This document shows, piece by piece, positions 8,862 through 18,569 of a stretch of 64,000 nt of DNA (its first letter is position 1; each line of letters opens with the position of its first letter). The notes beneath the pieces are model-generated. The model saw only the letters and a program-made list of their open reading frames with translations, ran no database searches and was not told the origin of the DNA. Both the position numbers and the translations under genes were made by a program. Source of the DNA: Nocardioides luteus (GTDB lineage: Bacteria > Actinomycetota > Actinomycetes > Propionibacteriales > Nocardioidaceae); the NCBI RefSeq assembly GCF_015752315.1, contig NZ_JADOVJ010000001.1:3712501-3776500 (forward strand), written 5' to 3'.

Positions 8862-9820
8862 AGAGATCTCCCGAGTTTCTCGTTGGCTGGTTGCTGAGCA
8901 GGTGGTGGAAGGTCGCCGGCGCGACGGGTCAGGAGAGCGGCGGCGAGAGCGACGACGACATCGGCCAGGACCGCGATCCCGCGGGCCAGCAGGGCGACCA
9001 GCAGCGCCAGCCCGGGCGAGAGGACTCCCGAGAGGGCGACGACCAGGACCGCCTCGCGCAGCCCGGCGCCGGCCGGGAGCCCGATCGCGGCCATGCCCAG
9101 GCTGAACCCGAGCGCATAGCCGCCGACGCTGGCCAGCAACGAGGGCAGCGGGTCGCCGCCCAGGCCCACCACGACCACCCAGATCTGCAGGCCGAGCAGG
9201 AGCCAGACGAGGCCCTGCAGCGCCAGCGCCCTGCCGATCCCCCGCCAGGTCGGCAGCACCTCGAGCGGCTCGCGCCGCAACAGCCGCAGCCCGGTGTCGA
9301 CGACCTTCGCGAAGACCGGCGGATGCAGGGCGACCAAGATCAGCGGCAGGAGCAGCACCGCCCACCAGTAGCGCGCGAAGGTCTCCCGCCCGAGGAACGG
9401 CATCAGCAGCACCGAGACCATCACCCCGGCGCCGACGGCGATCGCCAGCACCAGGACGCCCTGGGTCAGGGACGTACGCCGCGGCACCCGCTCCGCGCGG
9501 GCGAGCTCCATCTGCCCGACGATCGTCCACACCGAGCCGGGCAGGTACTTCCCCAGCTGGCTGACGTAGAAGATGCGGGCCGCGGGCACCAGCGGCAGCG
9601 GCGAGCCGAGGTCGGCCAGCACCACCCGCCACATCAGCAGCGCGACACCCTGGGCGAGCACGGTGAGGACGAACGCGATGCCCAGGACCCACAGCGGGAG
9701 CTCCTGGAAGCCGCGTACGAGCGCGGCCCAGTTGCGGTGGATCGCGTAGGCCGCGACCGCGACGACGATCGCGACGACCACCGCCTTGAGCGGCACCGCC
9801 TTCGTCCAGCCTCTGCCCAC
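8813..9820 (-). CDS. Lysylphosphatidylglycerol synthase TM-region / flippase-like membrane protein
   Basis: A 335-residue polytopic protein of the UPF0104 / MprF transmembrane family (AglD-type), often found with polyprenol-linked sugar pathways. Seen in sequence: about eight or nine hydrophobic helices, the family segment FYVSQLGKYLPGSVWTIV after the second helix, and LPAGAGLREAVLV in the C-terminal half. It lacks the aminoacyl-transferase domain of MprF. The start is GTG at 9820, preceded by GGGAGGA. It is paralogous to the gene at 15.8 kb, which shares the same two signatures. It is probably involved in moving or organising a lipid-linked glycan intermediate; that role is inferred. Confidence 0.85.
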   Translation of the reverse strand: MGRGWTKAVPLKAVVVAIVVAVAAYAIHRNWAALVRGFQELPLWVLGIAFVLTVLAQGVALLMWRVVLADLGSPLPLVPAARIFYVSQLGKYLPGSVWTIVGQMELARAERVPRRTSLTQGVLVLAIAVGAGVMVSVLLMPFLGRETFARYWWAVLLLPLILVALHPPVFAKVVDTGLRLLRREPLEVLPTWRGIGRALALQGLVWLLLGLQIWVVVVGLGGDPLPSLLASVGGYALGFSLGMAAIGLPAGAGLREAVLVVALSGVLSPGLALLVALLARGIAVLADVVVALAAALLTRRAGDLPPPAQQPANEKLGRSLCPPHGPPHRSSGPQA

Positions 9821-9914
9821 AGGTCCTCCCAGGCAGCACTTTTCGGGTGCCGACATCTCAGATGCGGGGTGTGCTGCACGATCTCTCCTTGACCTCGACC
9901 CTAACGTTGAGGTG

Positions 9915-11021
9915 ATGCACATCGTCGCCTTCGGCACCTATGACGTGGCCTCCCATCCGCGGGTCGCGGTACTCATCGAGGGCTTACGCGCCTGCGGCGC
10001 CGAGGTCACCGAGGTCAATCGGCCGCTGGGTCTGGACACCGCGGCGAGGGTGGCGATCCTGCGACAACCGTGGCGGCTGCCGCTGCTCGTGCTCCGGCTG
10101 CTGGTCTGCTGGAGCGCGCTGGTGGTGGAGTCGCTGCGACGCCGCCGGCGGGAACGTCCCGACGCCGTCCTGGTCGGCTACCTGGGCCACTTCGACGTGC
10201 ACCTGGCCCGCCTCCTCCATCCTCGTTCGACCATCCTGCTCGACCACATGGTCTCGGCGGCGGGCGTGGCCACCAACCGCCGGCTGGCCGGCTCCGGCGG
10301 CCTCAAGCTGCGCCTGATGAAGGCGATCGACGCGATGGCGCTGAAGCAGGCCGACGTCGTCATCGTGGACACGGTCGAGCAGCAGCAGGCACTGCCCGAG
10401 GACGTACGCCTCCACTCGGTCGTGTGCCCGGTCGGAGCCACCACGGAGTGGTTCGATGCGGGCGCCAGGGCGCTCGAGCGGCCGACCGAGGCGCCGCTGC
10501 AGGCCGTCTTCGTCGGTCTCTTCTCCCCCACCCACGGCACCCCGGTGATCGCCGACGCGCTCGACCTCCTCGCCGACGACGACCGGATCGAGGTGACGAT
10601 GGTCGGCCAGGGCCAGCAGTACGAGGAGGCCCGTCGGCTCGCGGCCGGCAACCCACGGGTCTCCTGGGTCGACTGGGTCGACGCCGAGGACCTGCCCGAC
10701 TTCGTCGCCGGGTTCGACGTGAGCCTCGGCATCTTCGGCACCGTCCCGCAGGCGCGCCGGGTGGTGCCGAACAAGGCCTTCCAGGGCGCCGCGGCGGGCG
10801 CGGTGGTCGTCACCTCCGACACCGCACCTCAGCGACGGATGCTGGAGAGCTCGGCCATGCTGGTCTCCCCGGGTAGCCCCGAGGAGCTCGCCTCGGCCCT
10901 GACCAAGCTGGCCGACGACCCCGACGAGGCCCAGCGCCTGCGGGAGGCGGCCTATGAGCAAGCCCGGGAGCACTACACCCCGCAGGCCGTCGCCTCCCCC
11001 CTCCTCGAACTTCTCAGCTGA
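9915..11021 (+). CDS. Glycosyltransferase, GT4-like
   Basis: A 368-residue cytosolic protein with a GT-B-type layout. The N-lobe begins MHIVAFGTYDVASHPRV. The C-lobe has AVFVGLFSPTHGTPVI followed by the donor-site region near VVPNKAFQGAAAGAVVV and a MLVSPGSPEELASAL ending. It lacks the strict E-x7-E motif, so assignment rests on fold-like pattern. The ATG at 9915 is preferred; a GTG one codon earlier is possible. It is divergent from the flippase-like gene with 94 bp between, so both promoters share that gap. It runs in the same direction as the methyltransferase 23 bp downstream and probably shares its transcript. Confidence 0.8.
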   Translation: MHIVAFGTYDVASHPRVAVLIEGLRACGAEVTEVNRPLGLDTAARVAILRQPWRLPLLVLRLLVCWSALVVESLRRRRRERPDAVLVGYLGHFDVHLARLLHPRSTILLDHMVSAAGVATNRRLAGSGGLKLRLMKAIDAMALKQADVVIVDTVEQQQALPEDVRLHSVVCPVGATTEWFDAGARALERPTEAPLQAVFVGLFSPTHGTPVIADALDLLADDDRIEVTMVGQGQQYEEARRLAAGNPRVSWVDWVDAEDLPDFVAGFDVSLGIFGTVPQARRVVPNKAFQGAAAGAVVVTSDTAPQRRMLESSAMLVSPGSPEELASALTKLADDPDEAQRLREAAYEQAREHYTPQAVASPLLELLS

Positions 11022-11044
11022 CCCGACCCCGACCCAGGAACCAG

Positions 11045-11800
11045 ATGTCGCTCACCGCCACCGACCGCCCGCTGCCACCGCTCGCACCCCGCGCCTGGCT
11101 GCGCTACGACGTCGTCAGCCGCATCATCGACCGGCTGGCCCCGGCGACCGCGCTGGAGATCGGCTGCGGCCAGGGAGCCTTCGGGGCGCGCCTGGCCACG
11201 CGCGCCGACTACCTCGGGGTCGAGCCGGACGCGGACTCGTTCACGGTGGCGTACGAGCGGATCACGGCGCTGGGCGGCAAGGTGCTCAACGCGATGTCCT
11301 CCGAGCTGGAGCCGGGATCGGCGTACGACCTCGTCTGCGCCTTCGAGGTGCTCGAGCACATCGAGGACGACAAGGGGGCCCTCGCCGAGTGGGTCACCCA
11401 TGTCCGACCCGGTGGTCAGCTGGTGCTCTCGGTGCCGGCGTTCCAGGAGCGGTTCGGGCCGATGGACCGGCACGCCGGACACTTCCGCCGCTACAGCCCC
11501 GAGGAGCTCACCGCCCGGCTCGAGGAGGCCGGCCTGGGCGACGTCGAGATCACTGTCTACGGCTGGCCGCTCGGCTACGCCCTGGAGGCGGTCCGCAACC
11601 GGATCGACTCCCGGAAGCTGGAGAAGGTGGGCGACCTCACACCCGAGGAGCTCACCCGGGCGACGGGACGTACGTTCCAGCCCAGCGGCCGGCTCAAGGG
11701 CGCCGCCATCGCCCTCGCGACCAGCCCGTTCATGGCCCTGCAGCGGCTGCGGCCCGACACCGGCACCGGACTGGTGGCCGTCGCGACCCGCCGTGACTGA
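11045..11800 (+). CDS. Class I SAM-dependent methyltransferase
   Basis: A 251-residue methyltransferase. Motif I is LEIGCGQGAFG at about residues 36-46. The acidic ribose-binding residue follows in YLGVEPDAD, and FEVLEHIEDDKGAL is the post-II signature of the methyltransf_11/UbiE-like group. The rest includes a histidine-containing segment (MDRHAGHFRRYSPEEL) common in sugar- and glycan-cluster methyltransferases. AGGAA lies 6 bases before the ATG. The position in the glycan locus suggests methylation of a sugar or of a glycan end, but the substrate is not shown. Confidence 0.88.
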   Translation: MSLTATDRPLPPLAPRAWLRYDVVSRIIDRLAPATALEIGCGQGAFGARLATRADYLGVEPDADSFTVAYERITALGGKVLNAMSSELEPGSAYDLVCAFEVLEHIEDDKGALAEWVTHVRPGGQLVLSVPAFQERFGPMDRHAGHFRRYSPEELTARLEEAGLGDVEITVYGWPLGYALEAVRNRIDSRKLEKVGDLTPEELTRATGRTFQPSGRLKGAAIALATSPFMALQRLRPDTGTGLVAVATRRD

Positions 11801-11881
11801 TCCGGTCGCCGTCGAAGACTTGACCGAACTGCCGCGTGCGCTACCGGCGCCCGCTTCCGACTACTCATAGATTTTCGGCTT

Positions 11882-14644
11882 GTGTTCTCATCGGATCGGT
11901 GGCGCTCGGGCGTCGTGCTGGCGCTTCTCGTCCTCTTCGTCGCGGTGACCTTCGGCCCCGCGCTCGTGGGACGCGGGATGCTGCTGGACACCGGCTGGCT
12001 GCACGCGATGATGCCGTACGCCGCCGACGGCCCGATCCCGCAGGGAACGCTGTGGTGCCGCGGCGACACCTGGGACTACTACCTGCCCGGTGTCGAGAAC
12101 ATCGTCGAAGGCGTGCGCCACGGCAACTGGCAGACCTGGGCGCCCTACGAGGTGGGCGGCGCTCCCCTGGCCTCGCTGCCGAACCACGCCGTGCTGAGCC
12201 CGGTCTCGTGGCCCTACTGGGTGATGCCGATGTGGCTGGCGCCCGCGTGGGTGAAGCTGACCGAGCTGGTGCTCGTGCTGGTCGGGATGGTGCTCTTCCT
12301 CGGCCGCCTCGGGGTGCGGCGCAGCATCGCGCTGGTCGCCGGGCTGGTCTTCTTCACCTCCGGGTTCATGATGATGTGGACCAACTGGCCGCACACCAAG
12401 GTCGCCTGCCTGGTCCCGCTGCTGCTGTGGGCGCTGGACCGAGCCGTCCACGAGCGCGGCGCGCGCGACCTGGCCGCCGTCGGCCTGGTCGTCGCCTCGA
12501 TGCTGCTCGGCGGGTTTCCGGCGGTGACGATGTTCGCGCTGACGCTGGGCGGCATCTACGTCGTCGTCCGGGCGCTCGCGCTCCGGGACGTCCGGCGCAC
12601 GCTGATCGGCGGCGGCATCGCCGCCGGCGGGGTCGGGCTCGGGGTCGCACTCTCCGCGGTGCAGGTCCTTCCGTTCGCGCTCAACATGAGCGCGCTCGGG
12701 ATCGACGAACGCGTCCCCAACCAGGTCAAGCCCGCCAGCCTCGCGCTCACCACCGTCGCGCCCGACGTCTACGGCACCTGCGTCGACGGGCTCTGGGCGG
12801 GCGAGGACAACCCGATCGAGTCGATCGCCTTCATCGGGGTCGCTGCACTGGTGCTGGTCCTGTGCGCCCTGGTCGTCCGCCTGCCCGGCGGACGCCGGCC
12901 GTCGACGCCTGTGCTGCTCGCGGTCGTCGTGGCCGCGATCGTCTGGCTGCTGTGGATCGGCGGGCTGCCGCTCGAGCTGCTCCAGAAGCTGCCGGGCTAC
13001 AGCTCCAACAGCTTCGGGCGGGCCAACTCCATCTTCGGGTTCCTGTGCGCCGTCCTGGCCGGGATCGGGCTGGAGCGACTGGTCCAGCGGGCGGAGGACG
13101 CGGATTCGTCGGATCGGGAGGACCGGCCCTGGCGGCCGCGTCTGATGGTGTCGCTGGTCGTGCTGCTGGCGGCCGTCGGGGTGGCGGCCTACTTCCTGTA
13201 TGCCGCCTACGCCTTCATCGACGGCGCCGAGCGGCCGATCCCGGACGTGGCCGCGAAGCTGCGGGTTCCGGCGCTGCTGCTGGTGGTGTCACTACTCGCC
13301 GTCACGGCGACGCTGCTGCTCCGGGGTCGCCTGCGGCTGCTGGGCCCGCTGGTGCTCGCGCTGGCCGTGATCGCGCAGAGCACGATGTTCGCGCGCGAGG
13401 TGCTGCCGCTGACCGACCGCGACGACTTCTACCCGGTCACCCCCGCCCACGCGTTCCTGAAGGAGCACCTGGGCGAGGAGCGCTACGGCGCCTCCGGCTG
13501 GGAACACTCGGCGGTCGCGGACCACTACCGGCTGCGTACGCCGACCGGCCACGAGTTCACCTCGCCGGAGTGGAAGGAGCTGATCGCGGCGGTCAGCCCG
13601 GACGCGCAGCTGTCGACGACCTACAGCGACTTCCCCGCCGGCGTACCCACGCCCGGGCGTCTGCCGGTGCTCGACCAGCTCTCGGTGCGCTACTGGGTGA
13701 CCCAGCCGCAGGAGGTCATCGGGGCCGCCAAGCCGACGCCGGTGCCTCTCGCACAGCGGCAGCCGCTGACCGTGATGCCCGGCCGGCAGGTGACGTGCCA
13801 GGTCCCGAAGGGCGACCTGCGTGGCATCGAGGTCACCGTCCCCGACGGCCTGAAGCCGCGGGCGCAGACGCCGACGGTCGTCCGGGTGAGCGTCGGGGCC
13901 GGCGCCGAGAAGGTCACCTCCGAGCGGGCCATCGCCGTGAACCGGCCGCTCAGGCGGGGCGAGAAGCTGCGGGTCGCGGTGCCCGACCACCGCTTCACCA
14001 CCGGGCCGGTGCCGGTCACCATCACGTTCGCCGGGAAGCGGAAGCCCGTCCACCTGGCCGGCCGCATCGACGGCTCCGCGATCTGCGCACCGGTCCGGCC
14101 CGAGAGGGGCGACGGCCTCCGGGTCGTGCACGCCTCGGCCGGCGCGGTCGTCTACGAGCGGGCGAGCGCCCTGCCCCGGATCCGCTGGGCCGGCACCAGC
14201 GAGGTCGTCCCCGACGGCGCGACGCGAGTGCAGCGGCTGACCGAGGGGGTCGAACCCGGCACGGTGCTCCTCGACGACTCCTCGACGCCTGCCGCGTCCG
14301 GTTCGACCGCCGAGGTCGACGTACGCCGCGACGAGGCCGAGACGATCTCGGCCGATGTCACCGCGGACGGGGCCGGGTATCTGGTCGTCGCCGACTCGAT
14401 CGCCCGCCCCGGCTGGTCGGCCACGGTCGACGGCCGCCCCGTGGACCTGGTCGCGGGCAACCACGCCTTCGCCGCCGTACCCGTCCCCGACGGCGCCCAC
14501 ACGGTCACCCTGAGCTACGACGCGCCGGGGCTGCGTACGGGTGCGGTGGTCTCGCTGCTCGGCGCCCTGGTGACTCTGGGTCTGCTGGTCGTCCCCGCGC
14601 TCGTCGGCCGACGGCGCAGCAGACGCCGTGTGGACCCGTCCTGA
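11882..14644 (+). CDS. YfhO-like large membrane protein
   Basis: A 920-residue protein with about a dozen helices in the first 500 residues and a long extracytoplasmic C-terminal part that ends in a last helix. Motifs such as DTWDYYLPG, NWQTWAPYEVGGAPL and LPNHAVLSPVSW match the first loop of the YfhO family, a GT-C-related group. In Gram-positive bacteria YfhO members help glycosylate lipoteichoic acid or other surface polymers. The C-terminal half is beta-rich and carries WSATVDGRPVDLVAGNHAF, typical of YfhO tails. The start is GTG at 11882 with no visible ribosome site and an 81-bp upstream gap, so a leaderless mRNA is possible. It probably acts on the same glycan as its neighbours. Confidence 0.85.
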   Translation: MFSSDRWRSGVVLALLVLFVAVTFGPALVGRGMLLDTGWLHAMMPYAADGPIPQGTLWCRGDTWDYYLPGVENIVEGVRHGNWQTWAPYEVGGAPLASLPNHAVLSPVSWPYWVMPMWLAPAWVKLTELVLVLVGMVLFLGRLGVRRSIALVAGLVFFTSGFMMMWTNWPHTKVACLVPLLLWALDRAVHERGARDLAAVGLVVASMLLGGFPAVTMFALTLGGIYVVVRALALRDVRRTLIGGGIAAGGVGLGVALSAVQVLPFALNMSALGIDERVPNQVKPASLALTTVAPDVYGTCVDGLWAGEDNPIESIAFIGVAALVLVLCALVVRLPGGRRPSTPVLLAVVVAAIVWLLWIGGLPLELLQKLPGYSSNSFGRANSIFGFLCAVLAGIGLERLVQRAEDADSSDREDRPWRPRLMVSLVVLLAAVGVAAYFLYAAYAFIDGAERPIPDVAAKLRVPALLLVVSLLAVTATLLLRGRLRLLGPLVLALAVIAQSTMFAREVLPLTDRDDFYPVTPAHAFLKEHLGEERYGASGWEHSAVADHYRLRTPTGHEFTSPEWKELIAAVSPDAQLSTTYSDFPAGVPTPGRLPVLDQLSVRYWVTQPQEVIGAAKPTPVPLAQRQPLTVMPGRQVTCQVPKGDLRGIEVTVPDGLKPRAQTPTVVRVSVGAGAEKVTSERAIAVNRPLRRGEKLRVAVPDHRFTTGPVPVTITFAGKRKPVHLAGRIDGSAICAPVRPERGDGLRVVHASAGAVVYERASALPRIRWAGTSEVVPDGATRVQRLTEGVEPGTVLLDDSSTPAASGSTAEVDVRRDEAETISADVTADGAGYLVVADSIARPGWSATVDGRPVDLVAGNHAFAAVPVPDGAHTVTLSYDAPGLRTGAVVSLLGALVTLGLLVVPALVGRRRSRRRVDPS

Positions 14645-14789
14645 ACGCCAGGTTTCCTTAGCACATACGCCGGATGACACCCGCGAGGGGGCGTAGGGCC
14701 GCGGATTCCACGCGGTAATGTGGCGGGTCAGAAGCCGCTCACTCACCCCCGAACCCGGTGTTCGGTCCCACTACTTGCCTGAGGTCCCT

Positions 14790-15842
14790 GTGAAGCTTGT
14801 CGTTCAAGTCCCCTGCCTCAACGAGGAGGAGACGCTCCCGTCCGTCCTGGAGTCGATTCCGAAGCAGATCCCCGGCATCGACGAGATCGTCATCCTCATC
14901 GTCGACGACGGGTGCACCGACCGGACGGTCGAGGTGGCCAAGGAGCACGGCGTGCGCGAGTTCGTGCACCACTCCCGCAACCAGGGTCTCGGCCGGAGCT
15001 TCCACGACGGTGTGGTCCGCGCGCTCGAGCTGGGTGCCGACATCGTGGTCAACACCGACGGCGACAACCAGTACCCGCAGGACCGCATCGCCGACCTGGT
15101 CCAGCCGATCATCAACGGCCAGGCCGACATCGTCATCGGCGACCGCCAGGTCGACCAGATCGAGCACTTCTCCGGGCTGAAGAAGAAGCTGCAGAAGGTC
15201 GGCTCCAAGGTGGTCAACATGGCCGCCGAGACCGACCTGCCCGACGCCGCCAGCGGCTTCCGCGCCTACTCGCGCGAGTCGCTGATGCTGCTCAACACGG
15301 TGACCCGCTTCTCCTACTGCATGGAGACGATCATCCAGGCGGGCAACAAGCGGATGAAGATCGCCTCGGTGCCGATCGTGACCAACGCCAAGACGCGTGA
15401 GTCGCGGCTGTTCAAGTCGATGCCCGAGCACATCATGAAGTCCGGCGCGGCGATCGTGCGCAGCTACATGATGTACAAGCCGTACGCGATCTTCGTGTGG
15501 CTCACCGCCTTCTTCTTCATCCTCGGCGCGATCCCGTTCGTGCGCTACCTGGTGCTGTGGATCAGCGGCGACAACGGCAACCACATCCAGTCGCTGCTGC
15601 TCGGTGGCGTGCTGATCAACCTGGCCTTCATGTCCGCGATGCTCGGCGTGATCTCCGACCTGATCCGCACCAACCGGGTGCTCATCGAGGACGACCTGGA
15701 GCACACCAAGAAGGCGCGCTTCGGCAAGTCCGGCACCGAGATGCTCCGCGACCAGACCTCGGTCGCCGAGTTCGACCTGCCGCACACCCAGGCCCGTGCG
15801 GCCTCGGCCCAGTCCGGCGAGACGTGGACGACCAGCCTGTGA
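14790..15842 (+). CDS. GT2 family glycosyltransferase with C-terminal membrane helices
   Basis: A 350-residue polyprenyl-phosphate sugar transferase-like enzyme (DPM1/GtrB type). The GT-A domain starts VVQVPCLNEEETLPSVL and carries VDDGCTDRT at about 45-53 and the DxD-like NTDGDNQYPQDRI at about 90. The Q-R-like acceptor region includes GFRAYSRESL. Two C-terminal helices follow, as in GtrB. Such enzymes make the lipid-phosphate sugar donor used by GT-C enzymes, and several GT-C genes lie on both sides. The start is GTG at 14790 with GAGG 5 bases upstream. Its stop overlaps the next start in a GTGA, implying coupled translation. Confidence 0.9.
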   Translation: MKLVVQVPCLNEEETLPSVLESIPKQIPGIDEIVILIVDDGCTDRTVEVAKEHGVREFVHHSRNQGLGRSFHDGVVRALELGADIVVNTDGDNQYPQDRIADLVQPIINGQADIVIGDRQVDQIEHFSGLKKKLQKVGSKVVNMAAETDLPDAASGFRAYSRESLMLLNTVTRFSYCMETIIQAGNKRMKIASVPIVTNAKTRESRLFKSMPEHIMKSGAAIVRSYMMYKPYAIFVWLTAFFFILGAIPFVRYLVLWISGDNGNHIQSLLLGGVLINLAFMSAMLGVISDLIRTNRVLIEDDLEHTKKARFGKSGTEMLRDQTSVAEFDLPHTQARAASAQSGETWTTSL

Positions 15843-16810
15843 CAGCGACCAGCTCCGACCCGGTCTCCGCCACGGAGGCCGGGTCTTCGGCTACGCCGGA
15901 GCCTGCGAAGCCCAGCCGTGCGAAGCGGCTCCTCAAGATCGGTCTCGCCCTCGTGGTCGTGCTCGGGGGCGCCTACCTGGTCTGGCGCCAGCGCGCCGAC
16001 CTGGCCACCGCGGTCCAGGAGCTGAGCCTCGGCCGCTTCGCGGTCGCCGGGGTCCTGGCGATCATCGGCACCATGCTGATCGGCCAGATCTGGGTCGCCC
16101 TCCTGCACGGGATGGGCATCCGGCCCTCGCTGCGCGACTCCCACTCGGTCTTCTACGTCTCCCAGCTGGGCAAATACCTGCCCGGCTCGGTGTGGCCGGT
16201 GGTCGCGCAGATGCAGTTCGGGCTGCGCTGGGGCGTCGCGCGCCGGACGATGCTCGGCGCCAACATCCTCTTCATGGGCGTGGTTGTCGCCAGCGGCATC
16301 GGCGTCGGCGCGCTCCTGCTCCCCTGGTCCTCCTCCGAGGGCCTCAGCCGCTACTGGTGGCTGCTGCTCCTGCTGGTGCCGCTGGCCGTGTGCCTGCACC
16401 CGCGCGTCGTCCCGGGCATGCTCGACTGGCTCTTCGCCCGGCTCGGCCGGGAACCTCTCGGCGTACGCCTGACCGCGCGCGGCCTCTTCACCGCGATCGG
16501 CTGGGCGGTGCTCGCCTGGGTCGCCTTCGGCCTCCACCTGGCCGTGATGATGCAGTCGTACGCCTCGGTGGGGCTGCTCGAGGTCGCGGCCGCGACCGGC
16601 GGGATGGCCCTGGCCTGGGCCGCCGGGATCGCGTTCATCCCCGCCCCGGCCGGCGCCGGGATCCGCGAGGCGCTGCTCGCGCTCACCCTCGGCCCGATCA
16701 TCGGGACACCCGAGGCGCTCACCGTCGCGCTCGCCTCGCGCGTCCTCCTGCTCATCGCCGACGTGGTGCTGGCTGGTCTCGGAGCGGTTGCGGGGCGGCG
16801 TACGTCCTAG
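15839..16810 (+). CDS. Lysylphosphatidylglycerol synthase TM-region / flippase-like membrane protein (second copy)
   Basis: A 323-residue polytopic protein of the same family as the gene at 8.8 kb. FYVSQLGKYLPGSVWPVV and PAPAGAGIREALLAL are shared. A Pro/Ser/Thr-rich cytosolic N-terminus of about 30 residues precedes the first helix. The start is GTG at 15839, overlapping the GT2 stop codon. This coupling supports a role in translocating or handling the product of that enzyme, although no member here is proven to flip lipids. Its last 59 bp overlap, tail to tail, the coding end of the opposing GT-C gene. Confidence 0.85.
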   Translation: MTATSSDPVSATEAGSSATPEPAKPSRAKRLLKIGLALVVVLGGAYLVWRQRADLATAVQELSLGRFAVAGVLAIIGTMLIGQIWVALLHGMGIRPSLRDSHSVFYVSQLGKYLPGSVWPVVAQMQFGLRWGVARRTMLGANILFMGVVVASGIGVGALLLPWSSSEGLSRYWWLLLLLVPLAVCLHPRVVPGMLDWLFARLGREPLGVRLTARGLFTAIGWAVLAWVAFGLHLAVMMQSYASVGLLEVAAATGGMALAWAAGIAFIPAPAGAGIREALLALTLGPIIGTPEALTVALASRVLLLIADVVLAGLGAVAGRRTS

Positions 16811-18263
16811 CCGGCCAGGCCGCGAGGCAGACGGCGACCAACCCGCACACCACGCCCACGGCCACCACGAGCTCGGCGCCACGTGCGTCGGAGTTCGGAA
16901 GTCGGCCGACGTAGGTCTGCGAGCCGATGAACCACCGGAAGATCAGGAACGCGTAGACGCCCAGGGCGAGGGTGGTCGCGGCCGCCGCCAGGTCGGCCCG
17001 AGACTCGCGGGAGCCGACCGGGATGACGTCGACGACCGCCATCACCCCCACCGCGAGCACCGTGGCCAGCAGCGGCATGAGCGGCAGCAGGTAGCGGTCG
17101 TTCGGGTTCCCACCGCCCGCGACGAAGCCGACCAGGTTCACCAGGACGACCGCCGCGTGGACCGCGAGCAGCAGCCACCCCGGCCGTGCCCAGGTTTGAC
17201 CCGTCGACCCAGTTCTCGCCCGGCGGACGACCAGCACGAGGAGGCCGATCGCCGCGACGACGGCAAGCAGGTCGGCGACCACGACGTAACCCCCGGCCAG
17301 CAGCGGCACCCACAGCCGCTCGTACCAGTCCAGCCAGAGCGAACCGTCCGTCAGCACCTGCCACCAGGTCCCGTTCGGCTCCCGGTCGAACTTCTCCAGC
17401 AGCGCACCGGTGGCGGTCGGGTCGCCGTAGAGGACGATGTTGCGGACGTAGAACCAACCGGTCGCGAGCCCCGGAACGCCGGTCGCCACGGCCGCTCCCA
17501 CCAGTGCCCGGACCACGCCGCGACGCGAACGGTCCTGCAGGAGCAGACCCACTGCGATGGCGGTGCCGCACAGGACGACGGTCAGCACACCGGGCGCCTT
17601 CGCACCGGCTGCGGCGGCCCCGGCCAGCGCGACCAGCGCCAGACGCCTCGCGGACAGGCCGCGGTTCAGGATCCGGATCGTGGCCAGCAGGGTCAGCGAC
17701 GAGGCCGCGACCGCGACCCCGTCGTTGGCGATGTGGCCACCCGCGGTCACCAGCACCGCGCACGAGGCGCTGATCCCCGTGGCCAGGAACGCCGTCGCCG
17801 CCCTCCGGGTCACCTCGAAGGCGATCAGGCCCACCAGCAGCACGCACAGCGCGGAGCCGACGGCGTTGATCATCCGCATCCCGACGATCATCACCTGGGG
17901 TGCGTCGAGCGCCCCGGCAGCTGCCACGAACGGCAGCGACATCAGGTAGTAGAGCGGCGGGTGGTTGGCGGTCCAGATGTGGCGGTGCGGCTCGTCCACC
18001 ATGGTCTTCAGCCCCTCGACGACCTGGGGGTAGCGGCGGGCGTCCGTCGTCACGGGTGTGTCGATCGTCGGCAGCCGCCCCGAGGCCAGCTCCACCGCAT
18101 AGCCGGCGTTCGGCCCCTCGTCGCGGGTCTGGTACTGCAGCGACCGGGTCAGCGCGACGTAGCTGCTCAGGCTCAGCGCGAAGAACGCGACCAGCACCAT
18201 CGCCGCCAGGAGTCGTCTCGGGAGACGTACGTCGGCGCCGTCCTCGGGTGTGGAGCGGGGCAT
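16752..18263 (-). CDS. GT-C fold membrane glycosyltransferase (PMT/ArnT-like)
   Basis: A 503-residue polytopic protein. The acidic pair D48-E49 sits after the first helix (YQTRDEGPNAGY) and HPPLYY at 101-106 is the loop signature shared with the gene at 7.5 kb. About ten hydrophobic helices follow, with a NDRYLLPLMPLLATVLA segment typical of the last periplasmic loop region. The predicted role is sugar transfer from polyprenyl-phosphate donors outside the membrane. The ATG at 18263 gives a normal short N-terminus; the longer frame upstream covers the repeat-rich intergenic region and is unlikely. Its 3' end overlaps the convergent flippase-like gene by 59 bp. Confidence 0.85.
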   Translation of the reverse strand: MPRSTPEDGADVRLPRRLLAAMVLVAFFALSLSSYVALTRSLQYQTRDEGPNAGYAVELASGRLPTIDTPVTTDARRYPQVVEGLKTMVDEPHRHIWTANHPPLYYLMSLPFVAAAGALDAPQVMIVGMRMINAVGSALCVLLVGLIAFEVTRRAATAFLATGISASCAVLVTAGGHIANDGVAVAASSLTLLATIRILNRGLSARRLALVALAGAAAAGAKAPGVLTVVLCGTAIAVGLLLQDRSRRGVVRALVGAAVATGVPGLATGWFYVRNIVLYGDPTATGALLEKFDREPNGTWWQVLTDGSLWLDWYERLWVPLLAGGYVVVADLLAVVAAIGLLVLVVRRARTGSTGQTWARPGWLLLAVHAAVVLVNLVGFVAGGGNPNDRYLLPLMPLLATVLAVGVMAVVDVIPVGSRESRADLAAAATTLALGVYAFLIFRWFIGSQTYVGRLPNSDARGAELVVAVGVVCGLVAVCLAAWPARTYAAPQPLRDQPAPRRR

Positions 18264-18347
18264 TCGCTGCTTTCGGGGTGGGCTTGGGGGCTTGGGTTGC
18301 GAGCCTATGACGGCTGTGGCTCCTGCGCTGTTTGGCTCGGCGAGTTC

Positions 18348-18510
18348 AACGATTGTTGTTTGTGGCTGGTCTGGGCCGCCGACCCTGTCCTCGAGTATTT
18401 CTCGACCTGCCCCGGAGTCAAGGACGGCCTGCGGCCGCCGGCTGACGCCGGTCGCCTTCGGCGATCCCTGACACCGGACCACGTCGAGAAAGATTTGGCT
18501 GGCTATCAGG
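18348..18510 (+). repeat. Structured repeat element, copy A
   Basis: Reading on the plus strand: an outer stem of TTTCTCGAC (18398-18406) with GTCGAGAAA (18483-18491); an inner stem CCGG.GTCA.GGA with TCC.TGAC.CCGG (18412-18477); and inside it three consecutive hairpins, GGCC-TGC-GGCC, GCCGG with CGCCGG, and CGCC-TTC-GGCG. A conserved box TTTGGCTGGCTATC follows at 18494-18507. Upstream, GCCGCCGACCC is also shared with copy B. No tRNA or known riboswitch pattern is recognised. Confidence 0.7.
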
Positions 18511-18569
18511 GGCGGCGGCCCCAGAGTGGCCGGGAGACAGTCGCCCCTCGGGAGGTAGACGCTCCACGA

